45,555 nt of DNA from Rhizaria sp. SCN 62-66. Taxonomy: Eukaryota; Rhizaria, unplaced. Every line of letters starts with the position of its first letter. Position 1 is the stretch's first letter. This document shows positions 11,421 through 24,188 of the stretch, piece after piece. Made by a program: the position numbers and the translations under genes. The DNA lies in contig MEDY01000300.1 in NCBI GenBank assembly GCA_001724265.1, forward strand, positions 1-45,555, given 5' to 3'. The notes under the pieces are model-generated. The model did not search any database and was not told the origin of the DNA. It saw nothing but the letters and a program-made list of their open reading frames with translations.

Positions 11421-13834
11421 TTACTCCCACTCGGTGGTGCCGGGGGGCTTGGCCGTGAGGTCGATCATGACACGCGCGATGCCCTCGACGGCGAGGATGC
11501 CCTCGACCATCTCCTCGAGCACCGCGAACGGGATGTCCACGCCAGGAGTCGCAGGTACGCCCGTCATGAAGTCGTTGGTGATGAACGGCCGCAGCGCGAT
11601 AGCGTGCTGGCCCGGCTCCGCGGCGCCAAAGCCGCATGGCACGAGCACCACAGGCACCTGCGCCAGCGGCCGCACGAGGTTATGCTTTTGCAGAAGGTCG
11701 TTGACGACCTTGTCGGCGGCGCGGACCCGGCCCACGGCGAGCGGGCCGAGGCGAGTGCGCGTGACGTCGGTGTAATGGCCCTGCTCCAGCGCGGCGCCAA
11801 ACACAAACACGACGCGGTTGACAGCGTGCACAGTCTTGGGGATGCTCTTGGCGAGCGCGAGCATGCGCGCCCAGTCGACCTCGGCGACGGACTGGCCCGT
11901 GCTCAGCGCCGCGAGCGAGCGGTACGAGCGGCCGTCGCCCTGCACGCCCACCGTGCGCACCGCCACCAGTGACGCGTGGATCGCGGCGCCCGCCTCGGCG
12001 GACTCGGCGGAGGCTTCGGCGGCGAGGGCCTGGAGGCGGGCGACGGTGTCGGCGTCGGAGTCGGCAAGCACGGGCCCGTCCGCGCAGAGCACGCGGATGC
12101 CCAGCCCGGGACCGGGGAAAGGCTGGCGCCACACCATGTTGGCCGCCAGACCGCACTGCTGGCCCAGCACGCGCACCTGAGAGGGAAACAGTCGAGAAGA
12201 AAGAAAAGCAAGAAGACAAATAAGGAACCAGATCAAAATAGGAGTTTGTGTGAGAGTCAAACTGGTTGGTATAGAATTGAATTTTAAGAATTCGTTATAA
12301 ATTACACATGAATAACACAAGAACATATAAATAACACTGCAAAATCCCGAATACGTCATAAAACAACACGATATATTGCTTCGTATGCGCTATGCAGCGC
12401 GACGCACCTCGTCCTTGTGGTAGTCGGCGAGCGGCTCGACAATGCGGCCGGCGTCGCGCAGCACGCGCACCAGTGCCGTGTCGTTGTGGTGCGTCTTGAT
12501 CACCTCAGCGTTGCCCGAGACGTGCTTCGACGCCGACTCGATCAGGTCCGGGCGCAGAGTGCCCTGAGAAGGAAAAAGAAGAAGCGCGCAGATGAACAAA
12601 TACGAGAGATATGTCAAGAGGGATATGTGAGTATTATTGATTCAAACATTTAAACTTAAAAATAAAATGTTAATTATAATACACTATGGCAGTTTCACTC
12701 TAATAACATGTTATATCAATGAGCTACACTCTACAATAATGCTTATACTTATGCAGTTGTTACAGAAGAACGGATGACCGAAGCCAAGCCTCTTCTTCTC
12801 ACTGAACGTGCCTGCGCGAGGTAGGTGCGCTCCGGCGCGAGCCCCCAGTTGGCGAGCGCGCGGTCGGACACGCGCATGAACGTGTCGCCGATGATCTTGC
12901 GCTTAACCTCTGGCGCCACAGCGTCGCGCAGCGCGCACGTCTGTACACCGTCGATCTCGGTGGTCGCCGAGAGGAACGCCTCGGTCTCGTCGACCACCTT
13001 GAGGTTCTTGATCGACTTAGCGAGCTCCGCCATGACGAGCGCCGACTCATCCGCGCGCATGAGGCCCTGGTCGACGTGCAGCGCGAACACGCGGTCCGCG
13101 CCGACGGCCTCGAGGCATAGCAGCGCGCACACGGAGCTGTCGACGCCGCCGGAGACCAGCACCAAGATGTTATCCTGCTCGCCGACCTGGGCGCGGATGG
13201 CCGCGATCGCGTCGGCCTTGCGCGAGTCCATCGAGAAGGACGCGGCAAGCCCGGCGACGTCGAAGAGGAAGGCCGAGAAGATCTCGGTGCCCTCAGCGGT
13301 GAGGTCGACCTCAGGGTGGAACTGGACGCCGTAGAGCTTCTTCTCAGGGCACTCGATCGCGGCCACGATGCCGGTCGCCTGCGTGGTCGCAGAAACAGCA
13401 AACCCGGGCGCAGGGGTGCCCACGGAGTCGCCGTGCGTGAGCAGCACGCTCGAGGTGGCCGCTTTGCAGCGCTTGAAGAGCTTCGAGTCGGCACTGAGCG
13501 CGATGTCGAAGACGCCGTCCTGGCGAGTGGCCTTCTTCTCGATCTCGCCGCCGAACATGTAGTTCATCAACTGCATGCCGTAGCAGATGCCCAGGATCGG
13601 GAGCCCCGAGTTGAAGAGCTCGGGGTGGCACTTGGGCGAGTTCTCCAGGTACACAGACTGGGGGCCACCTGAGATGATGATGGCCTTGTACTGGGCCAGG
13701 TCCTTGACGTCCGTGTCGAGCGGCAGAATAACCGTCTGCACCTTGAGGTCGCGCACGCGACGGTCGATCACCTTGCCGTACTGGGATCCAGCGTCGAGGA
13801 TCGCGACGGTGTCGTAGGAGTGGGCCGTCGACAT
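11421..13834 (-). CDS. GMP synthase (glutamine-hydrolysing), eukaryotic type
   Basis: Converts XMP to GMP using ATP and glutamine, the last step of guanylate synthesis in the cytosol. Three exons: 13834-12812, 12563-12408 and 12176-11421, giving 643 residues. The glutaminase half has the nucleophile Cys84 in GICYGMQL and the His173/Glu175 pair in VQFHPEV. The ATP-pyrophosphatase loop SGGVDSS is at 228-234. Exon 1 ends in YLAQ and exon 2 begins GTLRPDLIES, the conserved family motif, which fixes the junction. The C-terminal half has GVQGDGRSY and FITNDFMTG and ends PPGTTEWE, as in the long animal-type enzyme rather than the short bacterial one. The start is the ATG before STAHSYDTVAILDAGSQYG; the frame upstream is open but lacks family similarity. 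Intron 1 has a GC donor. The gene is head-to-head with RRP41. Confidence 0.95.
12564..12811 (-). other. GC-AG intron in GMP synthase
   Basis: The 248-bp AT-rich intron begins CAG|GCACGT and ends TTCTCAG|GGC. Splicing here restores the conserved YLAQ-GTLRPD sequence without gap. It differs from the local donor consensus GTACGT only at +2. No GT nearby gives the conserved protein. Confidence 0.88.
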
Positions 13835-14387
13835 GGGGCTGCGCCGCGCAAACAGGTGTTTAAGTGGTGGGCGGAGACAAACAAAAGGTCGGTGCAGATG
13901 CATGTTAGGAAAGCACGGTTTTAGATGGATTTTAAAGCGACCTCAGACTGGAAAAAACGCGATTGTGTTATTCAGTTGCAATTTTATGTGTTTTAAGGCT
14001 CGTTATTCACACCGTCGTATCACTGAAAGACATATTGAAGCTACAAAACAGTACCACAAAACCCTCCCCGCAAGACCACAGCCGCGACGATGAGGCGGGA
14101 TCAGGCAGACTGACCGTGCGCAGTTCACGCAGACGCATCAAACCAGGTTCAAACCACCGTTGATGGTTAATTCACTATCGTTCTGCGATAGCCAACTTCC
14201 GATAATATTCGTTCATTTTTTGACACTCGCTTATCTCCTCACTGTCTCGCCCCATATCTCTCCCCGCACCACCCAGTCGCCACCCGCTTCCCTCCTCTCA
14301 AGCAGACCGACTCTCCCTCGTCGCGTCTGTCCCTAAGAAACCCTCTCGGCTTGTCTCTAAGCTTTCCCTTTACACGAACCCCTTAAC
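13835..14387. promoter_or_regulatory. Divergent spacer between GMP synthase and RRP41
   Basis: This 553-bp spacer separates two divergently transcribed genes and must contain both promoters. The last 160 bp before the RRP41 ATG are pyrimidine-rich (runs of CTCTCC and CCTCCTCTC), a likely initiator or 5' UTR region. No TATA box or known operator could be assigned. Confidence 0.5.
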
Positions 14388-15262
14388 ATGGTATGTATCT
14401 GTGTTATATCTTCATCTGTGCTTTAATTCTGATCTAAACCCTGTCGTAATAGCTCACCACCAACCCACACAACACACTTTGCTCCTACGCTTCTTTTGCT
14501 CACTGCCCACCTTTGTGTTTACCTCTTCTCCCCCTGTAGTCCCGCGAGCTTTTGAGCGCCGAGGGCCTGCGTGTGGACGGCCGCCGCCCGGGTGAGCTGC
14601 GCAAGATTTCCCTCGAGCTGGGCACTGTCCCTAACGTCGACGGCTCGTGTCTGTACACACAGGGCTACACGCAGGTGCTCGCCACCGTGGTGGGCCCCCA
14701 GGACGGGCGCTCGAGCCAAAAGCGCGTCACTGAGGCCGCGATTGAGGTCGAGTACGCCGTCGCGCCCTTCGCGGGTGGCGTGCGCCGCGACATGGTCAAG
14801 AGCTCGCGCGCGACGAAGGAGAACGCGCTGATCATCCAGCAGACGTTCGAGCGCGTGGTGCTGCGCGCGCTCTTCCCCCAGTCGGTCATCGCCATCAACG
14901 TGCTCGTGCTCCACAACGCCGGCTCCGCGCTCGCGTGTGCGCTCAACGCCGTCACGGCGGCGCTGATGCACGCCGGCGTGCCGATGCGCGACTTGGTCGC
15001 CGCCGCAACGGGCACCGTCGTCGACACCGTCCCCATCCTGGACCTCAACGCCGCCGAGCGCGGCGGCGCGGGCTCGCAGGTCACAGTCGCCGTTGAGGCG
15101 CTTACAGGCAAGCTGCTCACGGCGCAGTCCGAGGCGCGCCTGTCGGTCGAGGCGCTGGACGCGGTGGTAGACCTCACCACGGCCGGCTGCGGGCTCATCG
15201 CGGAGATCGTCCGCGAGTTCGTCCGCAAGGACGCCGAGCTCGACCCCGCCACCGTCGCGTGA
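14388..15262 (+). CDS. Exosome complex component RRP41 (EXOSC4-like, RNase PH fold)
   Basis: Subunit of the six-member RNase PH ring of the RNA exosome, which processes and degrades RNA in nucleus and cytoplasm. Exon 1 is only the ATG (14388-14390). A 149-bp intron (GTATGT...CTGTAG) follows, and exon 2 is 14540-15262. The join gives MSRELLSAEGLRVDGRRPGE, matching the family N-terminus (ELLS, then RVDGRR.GELR), so the tiny exon is well supported. Other family marks are GSCLYTQGYTQVLATVVGP, the LRQTF-like IIQQTFERVVLRALFP and AGVPMRDLVAA. The protein has 241 residues, a normal length. In the segment where the phosphorolytic plant protein has an Asp (GGPD-type), this one reads GGAGSQVTVA, so it is probably a structural subunit, as in animals. 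The stop is TGA. Confidence 0.93.
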
Positions 15263-15582
15263 GGCGCTAAGTGAGAGAACAAGTTAGTGAGTCACAATCT
15301 ATAAGCGACTATTGAGTAACCAGGCCACGGTCACATCAGAAAGGGCCGCCGCGTTTGCATGATATTAAAAAGCAATACAGCTGTTTTATAGTTCTATAAC
15401 AATGTCCAGTACACGTACATGGAAAATCAAATTGTATTCTTGTGTATTATCGTTTTCTTAATCATTCACTATTATATCTCAATGTAATCTTTCCTTCTCA
15501 CTCATATAAACATAGCAAAGAAGTCATATATAATTGTTCAACAACGGGCCGAGCTCATATGGAGCTTTAGCTTTCATGCACT
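15263..15582. other. Convergent spacer between RRP41 and the coiled-coil gene
   Basis: AT-rich 320-bp region between two facing 3' ends. It should hold both 3' UTRs and polyadenylation sites. No ORF or RNA gene is seen. Confidence 0.6.
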
Positions 15583-18500
15583 TTACCGCGTGTCAAGCGC
15601 GCGCTTGAGCTCGTCAATGGTGGTCTGCGCGGTGGCAAGCGCGGCGACGGCCTGCGTGTAGCGCTCCTTGAGGTCCTCGACCTCGTCGAAGAAAGTCACG
15701 TCAAACGCCGACAGCTCCTGCCGCAGCTGGTGGTTCTCACCAGCCAGCTCGTCCCTCTCACGCCGCAGCGCGTCCGCCTCCGCCTCGCTCATCGCGCCGG
15801 CACCGACGCTAACGGCGCCGCCGGCGACGAGGGGCTCGAGGGCCTGCAGGCGCTCGCGGAGACGCGCGTTCTCCGCATCCAGCTCCAGCACGCGCGTCTG
15901 CAGCGAACCGTTATTGCCACTACCAGTGCCAGCACCAACGCCAGCGCCAGTACTTGCGCTGAGGCGGGCGACCTCGCGCTTCTGGGCTTCGAGGGCCTTC
16001 TCGGCGGCCGCGAGCCTGGCTGCCGCGGCCGCAGCGAGCTTCTCGGCCTCCTGCGCGCGCACCGAGGCCACTGCGCCGGCGTCAGCGTCGCGCTTACCGG
16101 CCTCGCGGGCCTCCCGCAGGTGCGCGTTGAGGCGCGCGCGGTCGCGCTCCCAAGCATCGCCCTTGGCCTTCCAGCCGGCCTCGGCGGCCTGGCGCTCCTG
16201 CTCCGCCGCCGCCGCGCGCTCGCGCAGCTTCTTGGCCGCCGTCTGCGCCTCGAGCAGCTTGTCGACGCTCTGCGCGCCCAGCCGCAGGTCCTCAACCTCG
16301 CGCCGCTGCCGCTCGACGACGCGGCCCAGCGTCACGACCGTCGCCGCCAGCTCCTGCTTCGACAGCCGCGCGGCGGGCCCCACGGCCGCGGCGTCGGGCG
16401 CGAATGCGCCGCTGTCGGCCACGGCGGCCGCGGCTTCAGGGCCCAGCAGTGCAGCCAGGTCGACGCCCTGCGCGGCGGCCGCGTCGAGCGCCTGCAGCGC
16501 CTGCTGCAGCTCGAAGACGCGCGTGCGCAGCCGCGTGAGTTCCTCCACGCGGCTCGAGCCCGCGCCCACGGCCGCCTGCGCCTGGTACTGCAGCGCCAGC
16601 GCGCGCTGCCGCTCCGCAATGAGCTCCTGCTCGACGCGGTCATGCCGCGCGCGCTCCTTGGCCAGCGCCGCGCTCAGCGCGCTCACGCGGTCACTCTCCT
16701 CGCCGCCGCTGCTGTTAGCGTTGTTGGCATCGCTGGCGGCGGTCTCGGCGAGCGCGAGCTGCTGCTGCAGGTCGGCGACGCGCTGCTGGAGCGTGCCGTT
16801 GAGCCGGCGCAGCGCCTCGAGCGCGTGGTGGCAGTCGACGTTGACGGCGCGCTTCAGCAGCGCGACCTCTTCCTCGAGTGCGAACACGTGCGCGCGCGCC
16901 TGCTCCAGCTCCTGCGCGCGCAGCAGCGCCTCCGCCGCCACCGTCATCCCACCCGCTGCCGCAGCACCCGAAGCAGCGCCAGTGGCCTTGCCAGCGGCGG
17001 CGGCGGTCTTGCCGTCCTTAGCAGCGGCGGCGGGCAGCACGGCCGCAGCGCGCGTGGCGAGCTGGAGCTGCTGCAGCTTGGCCAGCGTGTCCGAGTAATC
17101 CTGCGCGACGCGGAGCCGCTCGCGCGTCTCGGCCTCCAGCTCGGCCTTGACGCGCGCGAGCTCCGTCTTGCCCTCGATCGCGCGCGAACGCAGCTTCTCG
17201 TGCTGCCGCTGCAGCCGCGTCAGCGCCTCCACCGCCGCCGCCGCGGTCGCGCTTTGCGGCCCGCCGGTCGCGCCGGCAGTGGTGGCGGCCGTGGCGGCCT
17301 TCTCGAGCTGCGAGACGGCGGCGCGCAGCCCCTTATTCGCGGCCTCGAGCTCGCGAACGCGCTGCGCCATCTCGTCTGCGCTGCTATTAGAGCCAGTGCC
17401 GGTCCCGGGCGCGGCGCGGGGGCGGCGGTCGAGCATCTGCTGCAGCTTAGCCTTGTCGGCGAGCGCCTTTTGCAGCGCCTCCTCGCGCGCCTTGGTCTCG
17501 GCGTCGACGCCGCGCTTGCTCTCCTCGGCGGCCCCGCGCAGCCGCGCCAGTGCCGCCTTCTGCCGGTCGCAGCGCTCCGCCAGCGCGGCCAGCTCCGCGC
17601 GCGCGGCCTCCAGCTCGCCGCGCAGCGCCGTCGCCGCCGCTGCCGACAACGCGCCCTCGGGCAGCGTTCGCACAACGAGCGGCGACGCCGCCGAGGGCAG
17701 CGCCGCGGGGCCCACGCCCGGCGGGTCCATGCCGAGCGCGCGGTCGCGCTCCTCGTAGCGGGACAGCAACGCTCGCGCGGCGGCCAGCTCGGCGCGCGCC
17801 GCGGACAGCGCGGCGGCGTCGGCGGCGGGCGGCGCCGTCAGCGAGATACCGCGGGACGCCGCGTACTCCTCCGACACCGTCGGTGCTGCGGCCGCAGAGC
17901 CCGCCGCAAGCGCGGCGGCGGCGGCGGGGCCCTCTGTGGCGGCAACGACTTGCCGCTTCATTTCGAGCACCGCGGCTTCGAGCTGCGCCACCTTGGCCTC
18001 GCGCGCCGAGACCTTCTTCTTGAGCTCGTCGACGAGCTGGCGCAGCTTCTCTTCATGCGCCTGGTCCGCCGCGCGCCGCGCCGCGGCCTCTTCGCTCGCC
18101 TGCTCGCGCGCGCGCGCCACGGCCGCGTCGGCCGAGGAGCCCGCGCCGGCGACGTTCTCGGCCAGCTTCATGTTGAGCTGCTGCGCGTGGGCCAGTTCGC
18201 CCGCGCGGTCGTCGGCCTCCTGCCGCGCGGCGCGCAGCTCCAGCCGGAACGCGCCCAGCTGCGCGTCATGCGCCGCGGCGGCCGCAGCGGCGTCGCGCTG
18301 CGCGGCGGCCCCGCGCGCGCGCTCGGCCTGCAGCTCCTCGGCGACCGCAGTGAGCTCATCCGACAGCGTGGCCACCATCGCGTCGCGCTCGCGCAGCAGC
18401 GCCTCCACCTCGGCCGGCAGCAGCGCGCCGTCAGCCGCCGCGGAGGCCGGCGCCGCGGCCTGCAGCGCGGCCAGCGCGCCCTTGAGCCGCTCCAGCGACG

Positions 18501-21500
18501 CGTCGCCGTCGGCATTGAGCTGCTCCGTCAACCGCTCGATCTCGGCCGCGTCGCGCTCGCGCTGCGACTCGAACACGCCGCGTGCGCGCTCGTACATCTC
18601 GCGGTATCGCTCCTGCGCGGCCGCGCGGCCCTCGAGCTCGCGCGTCAGCGAGTCGATGACCGCCTGCGCCGTCGACAGCTGCTGTGCTGCGCCCGCCGCG
18701 GCCAGCTCGCGCTCTGCCACGGCGGCCGCGGCGCCGGCGCCGGCCTCGCGCGCGGCCTGCGCGGCGTCTGCGCGCAGCGAGCGGATGGTGTCGTCCTGCT
18801 CGTCCATGATGCGCCGCGCCGCCTCCATGTCCGCCTTCATTTGCCGCAGCGCCTTCTCGATGCCCTCGCCGCCAGCACCCGCCGCGCCGCTATTCGCGCT
18901 GCTGCTGTTGGGGGCGGTGAGGGAGACGCCGCGGGTCATGGGCTGCTCGTTATTGCTGCTGCCGCTCTTGGAAGACGCGGCGGCGGCGAGCGAGGCCATG
19001 TCCGCGCGCAGCTGCGAATCCTTGCCACTGCTCTGCGCGCGCCGCGCCTCGGCCTGCGCGTCGCGCAGCTGCGCGCGCAGCACCTGGTCCTGCTCCACGA
19101 GCTCCTCCTGCGCGCGCGCGAGCGCCGCCTGCGTCTCCTCGGCGGCTGCGGCAATCGCGCGCAGCTGCGCCTCGGCCACGCGCGCGCGGTGCTCCTCGCG
19201 CAGCGCAGCCACGCGCGCGGCGCGCGCCTCGGCCGCCCAACGCACCGCCTTGGCGCGCAGCGCGTCCTCGTACGCCACACCGCCGCTAGCGCCGCCGCTG
19301 ATCCCGTTGCCATTTGCGATGTCGGAGTCGTCAGTGGCGACGGCGGTTGTCGAGCCGGTGAGGGCCTGGACGAGCTCGCGCAGCGACGCGGCCTCGGCGG
19401 CGGCGACGTCAACGTCAAGCTTCGCCGCGGCCTCGGCGGCGGCCGCGCGCGCCGCGTCGCCGCGCAGACGCAGGCGCTCGGCCTCGGCGCCCGCAAGCGC
19501 CTCTTGCATGCGCTCGATCTGCCGTAACGATAGCGCGCCGGCCCCCGCGCCCGCGCCCGCGGCCACGGCGTCGCTGAGGTCGCCTTCGGCCGCGCGCCGC
19601 GCCGCGCGCGCCACCAGCGCGGCCTCGCGCTCGCGGTGCGCGGCCTGGGCCCGGAACAGCGCGTCATCGCGGTCCGCCAGCGCGGCCTCCACGGCCGCCG
19701 CGCGCGCCTCGGCCGCGTTGCCCGCCGCGCGCGCCGCCGCAACCGCCTGGTCCGCCTCGGCCGCCGCCGCGCGCGCCGCCGACAGCTTGTGGCGCGCCGC
19801 CAGCGCGGCCGCGGCGTCGTCGCTCGCCGCGCCGGCCTCCTGCAGCGCGCTACGCAGCGCAGACAGCTCCGCCACCACGGGCGTCGCCATAGCTTCCGCG
19901 ACCGCGCCAGAGCCGTGGACCTGACTGGGGTTGGCCTCAAGCGCGCGCCGCAGCACCTCGGGGCCCAGCGCGGCGGCCTGCGGCAGCGGCTGGGTAGCCA
20001 GCGCCACAGCGCGCGCGGCCAGCGCGGCCGTCTGGTCCTTCTGCGCAGCCAGCTCGCCCCGCAGCGCGTCGCGGTCGCCGCGCGCGGCCTCCAGCTCGGC
20101 ACGCAGCCGCTGCGCCTGCTCGCGCGGCACGCAGCCCTCGGCCGCGGCCTCGAGCGCGCCGGCCCGCGCCGCCGCTGCCCGCCACTGGGCATCCTTGTCG
20201 CGCAGCAGCGCCTCGAGCCGCGCGGCCTGCGCGTCGGCGGCGCCCAGGTGTTCAGTCGCGCGCGCCGCGTCATCCTGGTGCCGCTGCGCGCGCAGCGCCA
20301 GCCCCGCCGCCTGCACCTCGAGCGCCGCCGCGCGCGCCTCGAGCGCCGCCACGTCCGCGGGGCCCCGCGCCAGCAGCGCGGCCTCAAGCTTGCCTGCGCG
20401 CGCCTCGGCGGCCTGAGCGCGTTCGCGCTCGCCAGCCAGCGCGTCCGCGGCCGCCCCGGCCTCGGCGCGCGCGGCGGCGGCGCCCGCGGCGGCCGTCTGC
20501 GCGTCGCCCAGCGCTGCCACCGCCGCGGCGTGCCTGCGGGACAGGTCTTGCAGCGCGACGGTCGCGGCCAGCAGCTCCGCGCGCGGCACCCACGTCTCGA
20601 CAGTGCGCTGCAGCGACTGCGCGCGCGCCTCGGCCCGCCGCCGCAGCGCCTCTCCGGCGGCGCGATCCGCCGCGCGCGCGTGCCGCAGCTCCAGCGCCTC
20701 GCGCGCGGCGGCGTCGGCGCGAGCAGCCGCGACCTCGGCCGCCGCGGCCAGGCGCGTCTCGCCACGCGCGGCCGCGGCGGCGTTGAGGCTGGCCAGCAGC
20801 GCGGCGTCGCAGAGGCGGCGCAGCGCCGCGCGCGCCTCAGCCGCGGGCAGGGACAGCACCGTGTCAGGGTCCGTCCCGCGTGCCAGCGCCAGCACCTCCG
20901 CGCTTGCGCCCGCGCCGACCAGGGCGGGCAGCAGCGCCGCGGCGCGCTCGGCGGACACGGAGCCGTCGGCGGCGGCGGCGCCCGCGGCCACCGCGGCGGC
21001 CAGCGCGCCGTCGCGTGCGCGCTCTGCGTCGTCCAGCCGCGCCGTGAGCGCCTCCGTCTCCGCAGCAGCGCGCGCCAGCGCAGCGTCGCGCGCGGCGACG
21101 GCGGCGGCGGCCTCGCGCTCGGAAGCGTCGGCGCGCGCCTGCTGCGCGGCGGCGAGCTGGTGCGCGTGCAGCAGCGCCGCCTCGCGCTGCGCCAGCGCGC
21201 CCGCGGCCTCCACGGCGCGCGCGCGCAGCACCGACGGGGACGCGTCGGCAGGCAGCGGCGCCAGCGCGATGAAGCGCGGCAGCGAGACGGCGCCCATCGC
21301 CGCGTCCGTTGCCACCGCCGCGTCTGCGTACGGCGACGACGACGCGGTGTCTGGGTCGTTAGAGGACACGGTAGCGGTCGCAGGCGGGCGGCCGCCGTCG
21401 GCGGGGCCCGGCGCGGGCGCCGGCGAGGCGAGGAGGCTGACGCCGCGGTGCGCGGAGTAGGAGCTCGCGCGCGCAGGGGCGTAGGCTGAGGATGAGGCGG

Positions 21501-24188
21501 TCGTAGGCTGGGTGGGCTTGCGAGGCGACAGCAAATTGGCGTTAGTGCCAGTGCTAGCGCTGCTGTTGTTACTGTTGTAGGGCGCAACACCGGCGATGGC
21601 TGCGAGCTGAGCCTGGCTCTGCAGCTGCAGGGCCTCGAGGCCCTTGCGGAACTCGGTCGCCAGATCGTCGACCTTACCGGCCTATCGGAGTTTAAAAAAA
21701 AGAGGGACGATATGGGATTATAAGATAATAAAACAACAACACTATAAAGTTAAAATACATGCAAATATCACAAAATTGCACTAGTTAAATTGCACTAAGC
21801 GAGTGATAAATGTCCTTTTGTTGTTTTGTTGTTTGTTCAAGTCGTACCTGTCCCTTCTCGAGCCGCTCGAGGCGCTCCTGCAGCGCGTCGCGCGCCAGCA
21901 GCGCCGCCGCGTGGCTGTGCTTCCACAGCACAACCTCCTGCTTCGCGCGCTCCAGCTCGCTCTGCTCCAGCGCACTCGCACCGCCGCCGGGGCCCTTGCC
22001 CGCGACTCGGTCGGGCAGGCGGTCTGGGGCGCCGTGGAGCACGTTGCTGGCGTAGGCCTTGACGAGCTCGGTCTGCTCGGCGGTGAGCCCCAGGAAGTGG
22101 AACATGCCCTTGGCGTCTGCGACAGCGCCGCGGCGGAGCTCCGAGAGCAGTTCGAGGCGTTCGCGCTCCATGCGCTCAATGTCGCGCTCGTGACGCAGCA
22201 GCAGCGCACGCGCGGCCTGCAGCTCCGCGTTGACCGCCAGGTCCACGTGCTCCTCGTCCCACGCGTCGCGCGCGGCCAGCCCCAGCCGCCCGCGCAGGTC
22301 CGCGTTCTCGGCCGCCAGCGCCTGCGCCTGCCGCGAGAGCCTGTTGACCCGCGCGGTCAGCTCGGCGACCTGCACGTCGCGACGCTTCACCAGCACTCGC
22401 GTCTGGCGCAGCTCGCGCGCCGCCTCGGCAGCCGAGCCCGTGCCGGTGGCCGCGCCCGCCTCCAGGTCCGCGAGCCGGTCGCGCACGGCGATGACCTCGG
22501 ACGCCGACTCTTCGTTCTGCCGCTTGAGCTGCTCAAACGCGTCGCGCGCCTCGCGCAGCTCACGCTTGAGCGCGGCGGCCTCCTGCAGACTCGCGTCGAG
22601 CTGCGCCATAACCGCCGCGGCGCGCTGCTCGCCCGCGCCCGCCTCGCGCGCCTCGAGCGCCAGCGCGCGCTTCTCCGCGGCCCGCTTGTCGTCCATGGCC
22701 AGCGCCAGCGCGCGCTCGGCGGCGGCCAAGTCGCGGTCCTTGTTGGCAAGCAGCGCGCGCAGCTGGTCGCGCTGGTGGGCCGCCTCGGCCGCGCCCGTGC
22801 CGAACCGCAGCTGCGCCAGCTCCGCCTCCTGGTAAGCAGAGCATGAGCAAGAGCAAGAGATAGAGACAGAGAGAGTAATGCAATGATAGTGTGAGTAACT
22901 TCTAACAAACTTGAAATATACGAGCTTATTGATATACAACTAACACCATTTGATTGTTATCACGACCACAATAATCGATATATCGTGACTATAATCCAGT
23001 AGTAGTCCACGTACCTGTGCGGCGACGATCTCTTGCGCGCGGCGCTGCTGCGCGGCGGCAGCCTCGAGCTCGCGCTCGAGCCCCTGCGCGCGCGCAACCT
23101 CGTCGGCAAGCCGCGCCTCGAGCACCTCGACCTCGGCGCTGCGCTCGCCCGCCGCGGCCGTCACCGAGCGCAGACGGGCCTCATAGCCCTCCTGGAAATA
23201 AAAGCGTTGTGATGGAGTATGGAGCAAAAAATGTGATTTTGAGAGAATAAAATAATAAAACAGATTAAATACACCATTATAACACTAAATACAAAATATA
23301 CTCTCATGAATCGCGAATACAATAGAGAAACACTGCGTTTTGTAATATGAATCGACGCACCTGTGCGCCAAGCAGCTGCAGCTTGAGCGCGGCCGCAGCC
23401 GACTCAAGCTCCGCGACCTGCCGCTGCAGCGCCTGCTCGCGGCCATCGCGCTGCTGAAAGCCGTCAAGCAGCTTCTGGTTGCTGCGCAGCTGCTCGAGCG
23501 CGGCCTGCAGCTGCGTCTGCAGGCGGCCCGCGTTGGTCTTGTCTTCGAGCTCCTGGATGCGGCGCTCTTTGCGGCCGACCTCGTGCGTGAGCTCGGCGTT
23601 GAGCGCCTTGAGCTGGACCAGCCACTCGCCCTCGAGCAGTTGCGCGCCCGCGCCCGCCGTCGCAGACACCACCGAGCCCGGCGCCGGCGCGCCAGGCACC
23701 AGCGGGCCAGTGCCAGCGCCAGAGCCGGGGCCGGAGGCGTTGGGGGCGGTGTAGTAGCCGCCGGCGAACGACACGCCGCGGGTCAGCGGTGCCGCCGCGG
23801 CCGCAGTCCCAGGGGGCTGCTCCGAGGAGGCAGCCGCGGGGGCAGAGCTGGGCGGGGGCACAATGCCGGGCGCATACACGTTCTGAGGCTGGTACTGCTG
23901 CTGAGGATACTGCTGATACTGCTGTTGGGGGTATTGAGGCTGTGGCTGGTTATACTGCGGCTGCACGGTAGGGGCCCCGATGGGGGCGCCACCCGCCGCG
24001 TGGTGGTACTGGCGCTCCTCCTGCGGCCACGGGTTCCCGGCGCTGCCGCGGCTGCTGCTGCTCGCGGGCTGGGGCTGCTGCGGGGGCTGCTGGGGTTGCT
24101 GTGGCGGGGGGTAATTGTAGGGCTGCTGCCCCTGTGGCTGTGGTTGGCCGTAATGGCTGGCTCCGCCGGTATTAATCGGGGGCTCCAT
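15583..24188 (-). CDS. Very large Ala-rich coiled-coil protein
   Basis: I do not recognise the family. Four exons: 24188-23361, 23191-23015, 22828-21848 and 21681-15583, all joined in phase 0, give about 2,694 residues and a TAA stop. Donors are CAG|GTGCGT, CAG|GTACGT and CAG|GTACGA. Residues 1-190 are Pro/Gln/Tyr-rich and disordered, and start MEPPINTGGASHYGQPQ. From about residue 205 the protein is nearly all helical heptad sequence (LKALNAELTHEVGRKERRIQ and similar), with short Gly/Ser/Asn linkers. A motif RG(V/I)S(L/F) recurs four times, near residues 136, 739, 1575 and 1935, three times within linkers. Length and structure suggest a scaffold such as a centrosomal, Golgi or cortical coiled-coil protein, but this is inference from form only. 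Long open frames on the opposite strand are a by-product of GC-rich codons. Confidence 0.85.

Noticed and set aside
14120-14165. tRNA-like T-arm sequence (GGTTCAAACC)
   Set aside because: No matching acceptor, D or anticodon arms can be folded around it.
15730-19527. Very long plus-strand open frame opposite the coiled-coil gene
   Set aside because: GC-rich Ala/Arg/Leu codons leave few stops on the opposite strand. Its translation is an Arg/Leu/Gly-rich antisense pattern, while the minus strand has clean heptads, introns and conserved splice sites.
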